Source: Alphaproteobacteria bacterium (GTDB lineage Bacteria > Pseudomonadota > Alphaproteobacteria > SMXP01). From it: a DNA stretch of 6,021 nt. Positions 1 to 6,021 of this stretch are shown piece after piece. Made by a program: the position numbers and the translations under genes. The DNA is taken from contig JAJFIM010000097.1 in assembly GCA_021774995.1 (NCBI GenBank), positions 1 through 6,021 of the forward strand, given 5' to 3'. Each line of letters starts with the position of its first letter. Position 1 is the first letter of the stretch. The notes below the pieces were generated by a model. It did not search any database. It saw nothing but the letters and a program-made list of their open reading frames with translations, and had not been told where the DNA came from.

Positions 1-762
1 GGCGTCGGCAAGACGACCACCACGATTAATCTGGCAACGGCCTTGGCGGCTGTGGGGCAAAATGTCATGATTCTGGATCTTGATCCCCAGGGAAATGCCA
101 GTACGGGATTAGGCATCACGCATTCTCAGCGCCAAAACTCCCTCTATCATGTCCTCATTGACCGCCTGCCTATGGCCAAAGCGACGATCGCCACGGCCAT
201 TCCACGCCTATCCATCGTCCCGTCGAGCTTTGATTTGTCGGGAGCTGAATTGGAATTAGCTGGCGTTTCCCGGAGATCGTTTCGGCTCCGTGACGCTTTA
301 TCCTCTCTTAATCAGGGGGAGGCCCCCCTCCCGCGAATCAACTATGTGCTAATCGATTGCCCGCCTTCGCTTAATCTATTGACCATCAACGCCCTGGCCG
401 CGGCTGATGCGGTATTGGTGCCGTTGCAATGTGAGTTTTTTGCTTTGGAAGGCCTTAGTCAGCTCATTCGCACGATTGACTTGGTAAAATCGAGCCTCAA
501 TCCGAAATTGGAGATTCAAGGCATTGTGCTGACCATGTTTGACCGGCGCAATAAACTGTCAGACCAGGTGGCTGAGGATGTCAGGGACCATTTGGGCCAG
601 AAAGTTTATCAAACTGTCATTCCGCGGAATGTGCGCATTTCTGAGGCCCCCTCTTATGGCAAGCCGGCGCTCCTTTATGACCATAAATGCGCCGGGAGCC
701 GGGCCTATATCCAATTAGCGGGTGAATTGATCCAGCGCGAAAGGGCGCTTAGGGTCACATAA
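1..762 (+). CDS. parA: ParA chromosome-partitioning ATPase (5' end cut by window edge)
   Basis: This is the chromosomal ParA, a P-loop ATPase of the deviant Walker A (MinD/ParA) family. It binds DNA non-specifically as an ATP dimer and, with ParB, moves the replicated origins apart. Reading frame 1 is open from the first base: 253 codons are present and roughly 15-20 N-terminal residues are missing. Visible parts, numbered in the fragment: P-loop GVGKTTT at 1-7 (K4 binds phosphate; the first part of the KGG signature lies outside), the 'DLDPQGNAS' motif at 26-34, the Walker B region 'LIDCPPSL' at 117-124 (D119), and the C-terminal 'PRNVRISEAPSYGKPALLYD' at 208-227, which is typical of alphaproteobacterial ParA. 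No frameshift or missing key residue is seen. An in-frame TTG at 43 could be miscalled as a start, but it lies after the P-loop and is not the real one. parB follows in the same direction. Family assignment is very secure; distinction from a plasmid ParA rests on sequence type and neighbours. Confidence 0.97.
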   Translation, partial: GVGKTTTTINLATALAAVGQNVMILDLDPQGNASTGLGITHSQRQNSLYHVLIDRLPMAKATIATAIPRLSIVPSSFDLSGAELELAGVSRRSFRLRDALSSLNQGEAPLPRINYVLIDCPPSLNLLTINALAAADAVLVPLQCEFFALEGLSQLIRTIDLVKSSLNPKLEIQGIVLTMFDRRNKLSDQVAEDVRDHLGQKVYQTVIPRNVRISEAPSYGKPALLYDHKCAGSRAYIQLAGELIQRERALRVT

Positions 763-788
763 AGGCCTTTGAAGTATATTCTACGCGT

Positions 789-818
789 AAAAAAGGGCCG
801 GATTGGCCGCCCAAAAAA
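789..818 (-). terminator. Possible leftward intrinsic terminator (hairpin plus T run)
   Basis: On the minus strand a GC-rich hairpin is followed by six T. The stem is three G-C pairs (795-797 with 810-812), one bulged C (798) and three more pairs (799-801 with 807-809), closed on a five-base loop. A competing pairing joins the two GGCC boxes at 796-799 and 805-808. On the plus strand the hairpin is followed by A, so it would not terminate parA transcription. No leftward gene ends here, so any role would be in stopping antisense transcripts. The stem is short and the call is weak. Confidence 0.25.
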
Positions 819-854
819 CCAAGGCTTTAAGTAGGTTTTATCTGATCATCTTTC

Positions 855-860
855 GGGGAG
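855..860 (+). promoter_or_regulatory. Ribosome binding site that fixes the parB start
   Basis: GGGGAG lies eight bases before the GTG at 869, which is a good match to the anti-Shine-Dalgarno sequence at ideal spacing. No comparable site precedes the upstream in-frame TTG at 803. This decides the parB start in favour of GTG 869. Confidence 0.85.
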
Positions 861-868
861 TTTTAGTC

Positions 869-1813
869 GTGAGCACTTCAAAACAAACACCTTCCACGCC
901 TGATGAGGCAAAGCCCAGCCGATTGGGCCGGGGCCTTTCCGCCCTTTTAGGCGAGACCGATTTTGATGTTGTGACGGCCCCCGCAGGGCCTGGGGCGTTG
1001 CCCCGCGAATTACCTGTCGAGTTCTTGAGGCCAAACCCTTTTCAGCCTCGAAAAACCTTTGACGACGTCTATATGGCGGAGCTGAGCGCGTCAATTCGCG
1101 AAAAAGGCGTGCTGCAACCCCTGATCGTGCGTCCTATAGAGCAATCAGCAGAGGATACGAGCGCCTCTGAGCCGGAAAGTTTTGAAATCGTTGCCGGAGA
1201 AAGGCGCTGGCGGGCCGCGCAGATGGCTTCGGTTCACGCCGTGCCTGTGGTGATCAAGACTTTAACCGATGGCGAAGCGCTGGAAATTGCTCTGGTTGAA
1301 AATATCCAGCGATCGGATCTGAACTCTATTGAAGAAGCGGCCGGATATCGCGCCTTGATGGATGAATTTGACCATACCCAAGATCACTTGGGCGAAATCG
1401 TGGGCAAAAGCCGCAGCCATATTGCCAATATGCTGCGTTTGCTAACCTTACCCGAAGACATTCAAAATCTCATTTCTGAGGGCGCGCTTACGGCGGGTCA
1501 TGGCCGGGCCTGTTTGCGCGCCGATCACCCCAAAGAATTGGCGGATCGCATCGTCAAAGAGCAGTTGAACGTGCGCCAAGCGGAGGCTTTGGCGCGCGGC
1601 GATGAAGTGGTAAAACCAAAGTCCGCGCCGCCTTCCTCCCCTCCCCTTGCCAAAGACGCAGATACGGTGGCGCTTGAAAACAATGTTTCCAACGCCCTTG
1701 GCTTGAAGGTAACCCTCCACCATCTGGGCGATAAGGGCGGTGAGGTTCGTGTGGCTTACAAAACGCTCGAACAACTCGACGAGATTTGTCGGCGCCTCAG
1801 CCGCGATGGTTAA
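869..1813 (+). CDS. parB: ParB chromosome-partitioning protein (CTP-dependent parS-binding clamp)
   Basis: ParB loads on parS centromere sites near the origin, slides along DNA as a CTP-bound clamp and stimulates ParA ATP hydrolysis. From GTG 869 the protein has 314 residues, close to the usual 290-310. In order: the N-terminal 'RLGRGLSALLG' at 18-28, in the ParA-contacting tail; the ParB/Srx CTP-binding domain from about 47 ('LRPNPFQPRKTF'), with 'GERRWRAA' at 110-117 and 'ENIQR' at 144-148; the helix-turn-helix DNA-binding region near 172-191, followed by 'LTAGHGRACL' at 207-216; a proline-rich flexible linker at about 249-262; and the C-terminal dimerisation domain at about 265-312. A slightly acidic insertion (about 92-104) before the GERR motif looks like an ordinary variable loop. 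A longer version from TTG 803 would add 22 residues without family resemblance and lacks a ribosome binding site. It lies 106 bases after parA and ends 47 bases from the convergent holA. Confidence 0.97.
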   Translation: MSTSKQTPSTPDEAKPSRLGRGLSALLGETDFDVVTAPAGPGALPRELPVEFLRPNPFQPRKTFDDVYMAELSASIREKGVLQPLIVRPIEQSAEDTSASEPESFEIVAGERRWRAAQMASVHAVPVVIKTLTDGEALEIALVENIQRSDLNSIEEAAGYRALMDEFDHTQDHLGEIVGKSRSHIANMLRLLTLPEDIQNLISEGALTAGHGRACLRADHPKELADRIVKEQLNVRQAEALARGDEVVKPKSAPPSSPPLAKDADTVALENNVSNALGLKVTLHHLGDKGGEVRVAYKTLEQLDEICRRLSRDG

Positions 1814-1860
1814 GGCGTTCTCGGGTTGTCGTGATTGCCGGTGTTGCGCCGTGCACGGAA
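1814..1860. other. Convergent parB / holA intergenic junction
   Basis: Only 47 bases separate the two stop codons. The gap contains a perfect 10-base palindrome, CCGTGCACGG, at 1849-1858, but no T run on either strand, so it does not look like a standard intrinsic terminator. Termination may be Rho-dependent, or the transcripts may overlap into the opposite gene. Confidence 0.6.
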
Positions 1861-2925
1861 TTAAACGGCCCGGCTCTGGCCAGCAGCCGCCATGCGGGTG
1901 AGGGTGAGCGCCGCGTCGCGGCAGATGGTTTCAGGGGGAAGCCCAGTGGTTTTGCAGTTCAGTTCAGCTTTGTAGAGACGGGCAAGGGCGTTGGCGGCGC
2001 GTTTGGCTGTCCACGCCTGTAATTGACGCTCAAATTCAGCGCGGCGGCTGAAATGGAGTCTCGGCCTGAGGGCGTCAGCGGCCTGTTTTGGCGATGCGCC
2101 ATTTTTAATTTGCGTCAAACAGGAATGAATGCTTTCCACATGCCGGGTGAGTGCGCGGAGTATGGAGACCGGTTGCTCGTTCTCCAAAAAGCAGCGATCC
2201 AGACTGCGCGCCATGCCGCGAAACTTACCCGACGCACTTGCATAGGCGATATCGCTAAGACCGATGGCGTTGGCGTTGGCTATTACCGCTTTGATATCCT
2301 CCAGAGTAATTGAAACATTACTTTCGCTTTCGGCCTGTTTGTATAAGACAAGCTTTTCCAACTCGCCGCGCGTGATGCGCCTGTCCCCGCCCAGTGAGTC
2401 GGCAAGTAATTCAGTACACTGACGATCTATCCGCAATTGCGCGGACCGAAAGGTCTCGTTTATAATTTCGATTAAAGCGCGCTTGTCGTCCCGGTAACAG
2501 GGAATCGCAACGGCATTGGACGCATTCTCCGCGCACTTTCGCATCGCTGATGAAGGGCGTAAATCACCAGCTTCAATGACAATCAAGGCGTCGCCTTTAA
2601 CAGAGTTATTTTCGTGCCCCTGTAAGAAATCTTTTATTTGCCCCGAAATCCGATCAGTATTAATCCGTATATTGATAATACGCGTTCCGCCCCACATAGA
2701 TAGTGCGGAAAATTCATCGCGCAATCGTGTGGGATCACTGCGGCATTCTTCTTCGGTTAAATTGCATAGCCGGAATGGATCTTGACCGCTTTGTGTAATT
2801 TTTAAAGTGAGGTGATGCGCCCGCTCTCTCACCAGCCCTTGGTCAGGCCCATAAATCAAAGCCAAAGGAATTGCGGCGGAAGGCTCAGACAAATAGCGCG
2901 TTATATCTTTTCCTTTAAGGCGCAT
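1861..2925 (-). CDS. holA: DNA polymerase III subunit delta (clamp-loader subunit)
   Basis: The delta subunit is the part of the clamp loader that opens the beta sliding clamp during DNA replication. The protein has 354 residues, near the usual 330-350. Family features visible: the start 'MRLKGKDITRYL', 'LIYGPDQGLVRERAHHL' at 23-39 (delta keeps the AAA+ fold but has no working P-loop, and none is seen), 'ALIVIEAGDLRPSSAMRK' at 113-130, 'LGGDRRITRGELEKLVLY' at 178-195, and a helical C-terminal domain with 'AEFERQLQAW' at 296-305. ATG 2925 matches the family start; there is no clear Shine-Dalgarno sequence, but the lptE stop is eight bases upstream, so translational coupling is likely. It is the last gene of the leuS-lptE-holA run. 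The N-terminal half is richer in A+T than its neighbours (two 60-base stretches at 2581-2700 are about 38% and 45% GC), which may reflect relaxed codon choice in a weakly expressed, fast-evolving protein. Confidence 0.93.
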   Translation of the reverse strand: MRLKGKDITRYLSEPSAAIPLALIYGPDQGLVRERAHHLTLKITQSGQDPFRLCNLTEEECRSDPTRLRDEFSALSMWGGTRIINIRINTDRISGQIKDFLQGHENNSVKGDALIVIEAGDLRPSSAMRKCAENASNAVAIPCYRDDKRALIEIINETFRSAQLRIDRQCTELLADSLGGDRRITRGELEKLVLYKQAESESNVSITLEDIKAVIANANAIGLSDIAYASASGKFRGMARSLDRCFLENEQPVSILRALTRHVESIHSCLTQIKNGASPKQAADALRPRLHFSRRAEFERQLQAWTAKRAANALARLYKAELNCKTTGLPPETICRDAALTLTRMAAAGQSRAV

Positions 2926-2933
2926 GGCGAGAA

Positions 2934-3536
2934 TTAAAGCGTGTTGCGGATTGGTTTTGTTTTTTGATCTTGTTCAGGAGGCGCCCCTTCTTTGCGTGCG
3001 GCATCGGATTCCGCAGCATCGCTTTTGGCGGGAAAGGAGCCTGTTGCGAAAAACAACGCCAGGCGCAATGTGATATCTTCACTCACATCGCGCGCAGCGC
3101 GTTTTTGCGCGTCTTGTTTGGCTATCACTGTGGCGAATTGCGAGCGAACGACATCATAGGCTACCTGAGAACGGCTGCTGCTGGTAAAGACAATTTCTCT
3201 CGTTTCCTTGTCTACTAATTTATAGTCTGACATCAGCAGGTAGTTAAACCGGGTGACGGAAGCATCGAGGCGAACGCCCACCCCAATAGTTTGTTCTCGA
3301 AGCCCTAATTCGAGCCGGTAGCGCGGATTGGCGGGCGCACCGCCAGGCGACAAACGGTCCAGAAGATTATTACGCACCATGACGCCGAGTTTCGTATTCA
3401 ATTGCGCGATGGATACTGTTTCCAGTTGTTCTTGTGCGCGGCCGATTTCACTGTTCGTCCCGTAAAGAGGCTTGAAGCCGCATGCGCTCAGAGCTGCAAA
3501 AAGAAAACAGGTGAGGCAAAATTTGAGGAGTGTCAT
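2934..3536 (-). CDS. lptE: LptE-family LPS-assembly lipoprotein
   Basis: LptE is an outer-membrane lipoprotein that plugs the LptD barrel and helps insert lipopolysaccharide in the outer leaflet. The 200-residue product begins with a short hydrophobic signal peptide (about 3-18) ending in a lipobox, 'LSAC' at 16-19, so C19 should be lipidated after signal peptidase II cleavage. The following 'GFKPLYG' (20-26) is the hallmark of this family. The middle part, with 'TRFNYLLMSDYKLVDKET' at 95-112 and an alternating helical stretch to about 163, fits the LptE fold. Residues about 167-200 are a low-complexity, charged tail (Ala, Asp, Glu, Lys, Pro) with a small 'SDAAE/SDAAR' duplication, probably disordered. 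ATG 3536 lies 24 bases after the leuS stop, with only a weak Shine-Dalgarno match (AAGGG, about 11 bases upstream). holA starts eight bases after its stop. Family assignment rests on the lipobox, the GFKPLYG motif and the position between leuS and holA. Confidence 0.92.
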   Translation of the reverse strand: MTLLKFCLTCFLFAALSACGFKPLYGTNSEIGRAQEQLETVSIAQLNTKLGVMVRNNLLDRLSPGGAPANPRYRLELGLREQTIGVGVRLDASVTRFNYLLMSDYKLVDKETREIVFTSSSRSQVAYDVVRSQFATVIAKQDAQKRAARDVSEDITLRLALFFATGSFPAKSDAAESDAARKEGAPPEQDQKTKPIRNTL

Positions 3537-3560
3537 TTTACAGGTCGCCCTTAAACAGCT

Positions 3561-6020
3561 TTAGATGACAATATTAACGATACGGTCTGACACCACAATC
3601 ACTTTTCGGATCTTTCGTCCCTCCAGGAACGCAACTATTTTAGGATGAGCGCGCGCGGCCGCCTCCACGTCTTTGGGAGCAAGGTTAGCGGCAAGCTTCA
3701 GTTCGGCGCGCTTTTTGCCATTCACTTGTATCGGAATCAGGACCGTTTCTTCAGCGATTAAACGCTCTTCCGCTTTTGGCCAGGGCTGGTCGACCACAAG
3801 GCCTTGACCGCCGAGACGCCGCCAACATTCTTCGGCCAAATGGGGCGTCATGGGGGCGACCATCACAATAAGATGAGACAAGGCTTCACTGAGCGCCCAG
3901 TGATCCGTCTCGATCTCAGACTGAGCGAGGGCGCGTTCAGCTTTGCGAATGGCGTTGGTAAGCTCATAAAGATGAGCTACGGCGCGGTTGAAATGAAAGC
4001 GCTCTATTTCTTGCGTCGTGGCTTCGATGGTTTTATGCGTGGTTTTACGCAAGGCGCCGGCGGCTTCACTGGGCTGCGCAGCGGGCATGGCCGCCCCGGG
4101 CGACGGTATTCCGGTAAGATCCGTCACCAACGTCCATAAACGCTGGACAAACCGCCACGCGCCCTCCACCCCCGCATCGGTCCATTCAACATCACGCTCA
4201 GGGGGCGAATCGGACAACATGAACCAGCGGGCCGTATCGGCGCCGTATTGAGCGATAATATCCTCCGGGTCCACGGTATTGCGCTTCGATTTGGACATTT
4301 TTTCTGTGGGGCCAATGATCACCGGCTGGTTGGTCGTAAGAGAAAACGCCGCGCGATTCGAACCAGCTCCCGTCAGCCGGATCTCGTCGGGGGAGAGCCA
4401 TTTGCCATCCGGGTTCCGGTAGGTTTCGTGGGTAACCATGCCTTGGGTGAAAAGCCCCTCAAAAGGTTCGAGAATTCCCACATGCCCGCACGCCTGCATG
4501 GCGCGTGTGAAATAGCGCGCATACAACAGATGCAGGATGGCGTGTTCGACGCCGCCGATATATTGATCGACCGGCAGCCAGTAATCGGTCTCGGCGCGGT
4601 CCGTTGGGGCTTGGCTGCGCGGCGCGCAGAAGCGGGCAAAATACCACGATGAATCGACAAATGTGTCGAATGTGTCCGTATCGCGCGTTGCGGCGGCGCC
4701 GCATTTGGGGCAGTCCACATGTTTCCATGTGGGATGATGGGCGAGGGGGTTGCCCGGCTTGTCAAAGCTGACATCCCCGGGCAAATGCACGGGAAGCTGG
4801 TCTTTGGGTACGGGAACGATGCCGCAAGCCGCGCAATGGATGATGGGGATGGGACACCCCCAATAGCGCTGACGGGAAATTCCCCAATCGCGTAATTTAT
4901 AATGCACGGTGCGCTGGCCCACTCCACTTGCCTCCAGCCTTTTGATGGCCTCTTCTTTTGCGCTCTCCGCGTCAAGACCGTCAAGAAACGCCGAATTCGC
5001 CAGCACCCCGTCTTGCGTAAAGGCTTCCCCTTCGATGGTGAAGGTCGCGGCATCGGCGCCGTGCGGTATGACCACGGGTATGACTTCCAGGCCATACTTG
5101 CGGGCAAAATCCAAATCTCTTTGGTCGTGGCCCGGACAGCCGAAAATGGCGCCCGCGCCGTATTCCATCAGGATGAAATTTGCCACAAAGACAGGCAGGC
5201 TTTTGCCTGGTATAAAGGGATGTGCGGCGGTTAATCCTGTGAGGCGCCCTTTCTTTTCCGCTGTTTCCATTGCCTCTTCGGTGGTGCTGGAGCGGCGGCA
5301 TTCCTCAATGAAGGCGCGCAGCGCCGGATCGGTGCGGGCCAGTTTTTCGGCCAGCGGGTGGTCAGGGGCGATGGCGCAAAAACTGGCGCCAAAAAGGGTG
5401 TCGGGCCGCGTGGTGTAGACGTCCAGGCCGCGTTCCAGGTCTTCCGGGCCCAAACTTTCGCCGGCCAGCGCGAAGGTCAGATTGAGTCCTTGGGACCGCC
5501 CAATCCAATTGGACTGCATCAACCTGACTTTGTCGGGCCAGCGCGGCAAATCATCCAACGCGCTCAGCAAGTCTTCGGCGTGTTCTGAGATGTTGAAAAA
5601 CCACTGCGATAATTTGCGCTTTTCCACCAGAGCGCCAGAGCGCCACCCACGCCCGTCAATCACTTGTTCGTTGGCCAGGACGGTCTGGTCAACCGGATCC
5701 CAATTAACGCTGGAGTCCTTTCGATAAACGAAGCCGTGCTCCAAGAAATCAAGAAACAAAGCCTGTTCTTGCGCGTAATATTCCGGATCGCACGTTGCGA
5801 TTTCCCGGGTCCGATCAATGGAAAGACCGATGGCCTTCAATTGATCGCGCATGGCGTCGATATTGTCATGCGTCCATTTGGCAGGGTGGGTTTTATTTTC
5901 TATGGCGGCGTTTTCCGCGGGCATGCCAAAGGCGTCCCACCCCATGGGGTGAAGAACGTTAAATCCCTGGGCGCGCTTATACCGGGCAACCACATCACCC
6001 ATGGCGTAATTGCGCACATG
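3561..6020 (-). CDS. leuS: Leucyl-tRNA synthetase (N-terminus cut by window edge)
   Basis: This class Ia aminoacyl-tRNA synthetase charges tRNA-Leu in the cytoplasm and edits mischarged products. 819 residues are present; about 50 are missing, since E. coli LeuRS has 860 and the fragment begins at the last His of the HIGH motif (codon at 6020-6018, then 'VRNYAMGDVVARYK'). Numbered in the fragment: 'GWDAFGMPAE' in the catalytic core; the CP1 editing domain with 'TTRPDTLFG' at 203-211 and 'CPGHDQRD' (D299 corresponds to the editing Asp of E. coli LeuRS); two Cys pairs at 396/399 and 437/440 that could bind zinc; 'DWGISRQRYWG' ahead of them; KMSKS at 574-578 (bases 4301-4287); an anticodon-binding helical domain; and the C-terminal domain beginning near 'IPIQVNGKKRAELKL'. 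All catalytic and editing motifs inside the window look intact. An in-frame GTG at 6017 is an internal codon, not the start. It is the first visible gene of a leftward run with lptE and holA. Confidence 0.98.
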   Translation of the reverse strand, partial: HVRNYAMGDVVARYKRAQGFNVLHPMGWDAFGMPAENAAIENKTHPAKWTHDNIDAMRDQLKAIGLSIDRTREIATCDPEYYAQEQALFLDFLEHGFVYRKDSSVNWDPVDQTVLANEQVIDGRGWRSGALVEKRKLSQWFFNISEHAEDLLSALDDLPRWPDKVRLMQSNWIGRSQGLNLTFALAGESLGPEDLERGLDVYTTRPDTLFGASFCAIAPDHPLAEKLARTDPALRAFIEECRRSSTTEEAMETAEKKGRLTGLTAAHPFIPGKSLPVFVANFILMEYGAGAIFGCPGHDQRDLDFARKYGLEVIPVVIPHGADAATFTIEGEAFTQDGVLANSAFLDGLDAESAKEEAIKRLEASGVGQRTVHYKLRDWGISRQRYWGCPIPIIHCAACGIVPVPKDQLPVHLPGDVSFDKPGNPLAHHPTWKHVDCPKCGAAATRDTDTFDTFVDSSWYFARFCAPRSQAPTDRAETDYWLPVDQYIGGVEHAILHLLYARYFTRAMQACGHVGILEPFEGLFTQGMVTHETYRNPDGKWLSPDEIRLTGAGSNRAAFSLTTNQPVIIGPTEKMSKSKRNTVDPEDIIAQYGADTARWFMLSDSPPERDVEWTDAGVEGAWRFVQRLWTLVTDLTGIPSPGAAMPAAQPSEAAGALRKTTHKTIEATTQEIERFHFNRAVAHLYELTNAIRKAERALAQSEIETDHWALSEALSHLIVMVAPMTPHLAEECWRRLGGQGLVVDQPWPKAEERLIAEETVLIPIQVNGKKRAELKLAANLAPKDVEAAARAHPKIVAFLEGRKIRKVIVVSDRIVNIVI

Positions 6021-6021
6021 G

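Larger units (their letters stand above)
763..868 (+). other. parA-parB intergenic spacer
   Basis: This 106-base gap is longer than needed for simple translational coupling. It holds a GC-rich imperfect hairpin at 795-812 between two runs of six A (789-794 and 813-818), and the parB ribosome binding site at 855-860. I see no convincing -35/-10 pair, no parS site and no GANTC methylation site. Whether parB is only read from the parA promoter or has its own promoter here cannot be decided from the sequence. Confidence 0.6.

Noticed and set aside
43..45. TTG as a possible start for parA
   Set aside because: The frame is open to base 1 and encodes the essential P-loop GVGKTTT upstream of this codon, so the true start lies before the window.
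1786..2022. Plus-strand open frame spanning the end of parB and the end of holA
   Set aside because: It is mostly antisense to the holA C-terminus and its start overlaps parB. The product has no recognisable family features.
4715..4732. Inverted repeat CCACATG-TTTC-CATGTGG, at first glance parS-like
   Set aside because: It lies within leuS, just upstream of the second Cys pair in coding order, and does not match the parS consensus. A seven-base stem within a coding gene is expected by chance now and then.
4373..5107. Long 244-codon open frame on the minus strand within leuS
   Set aside because: It overlaps leuS on the same strand in another frame, its product is rich in Pro, Arg and Ser with no family resemblance, and leuS itself is unmistakable and intact. 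It is a shadow frame.
4909..5418. 169-codon open frame on the plus strand opposite leuS
   Set aside because: It is antisense to the LeuRS editing domain, has a low-complexity product without recognisable motifs, and has no plausible gene context. The other plus-strand frames opposite leuS, lptE and holA were rejected for the same reasons.
6015..6017. GTG as a possible start for leuS
   Set aside because: The preceding codon is His, which completes the HIGH motif, and the family has about 50 more residues upstream. It is an internal Val codon.

Overview
The window is an ordinary, well-conserved stretch of an alphaproteobacterial chromosome of moderate GC content (slightly above 50% by eye). 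It holds five recognisable housekeeping genes in two convergent groups, and the genes at both ends are cut by the window edges. The evidence for an alphaproteobacterium is the gene order (parA-parB facing holA-lptE-leuS) and family signatures such as the ParA tail around 'SYGKPALLYD' and the LptE start 'CGFKPLYG'. The exact genus cannot be read from the sequence. The mid-range GC argues against the very GC-rich members of the class.

Left part, + strand (1-1813): the 3' 253 codons of parA, whose 5' end is lost just before the P-loop GVGKTTT, then a 106-base gap, then a complete parB. The best parB start is GTG at 869, behind a clear Shine-Dalgarno sequence. Together they encode the chromosome segregation ATPase and the CTP-dependent parS-binding clamp. 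No parS site (consensus TGTTTCACGTGAAACA) was found in the window.

Right part, - strand (6020 down to 1861): leuS (leucyl-tRNA synthetase, cut at the HIGH motif), lptE (outer-membrane LPS-assembly lipoprotein) and holA (DNA polymerase III delta subunit). The spacings are 24 and 8 bases, so they very probably form one operon transcribed leftward from a promoter outside the window. It joins translation, outer-membrane biogenesis and replication-clamp loading. The link is positional, not a shared pathway.

The two groups meet tail to tail across a 47-base gap (1814-1860) with no recognisable intrinsic terminator. All other long reading frames are shadows of these five genes. I found no RNA gene, mobile element, CRISPR array, defence system or prophage. 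I found no new biological system here; the observations below are small and scored accordingly.
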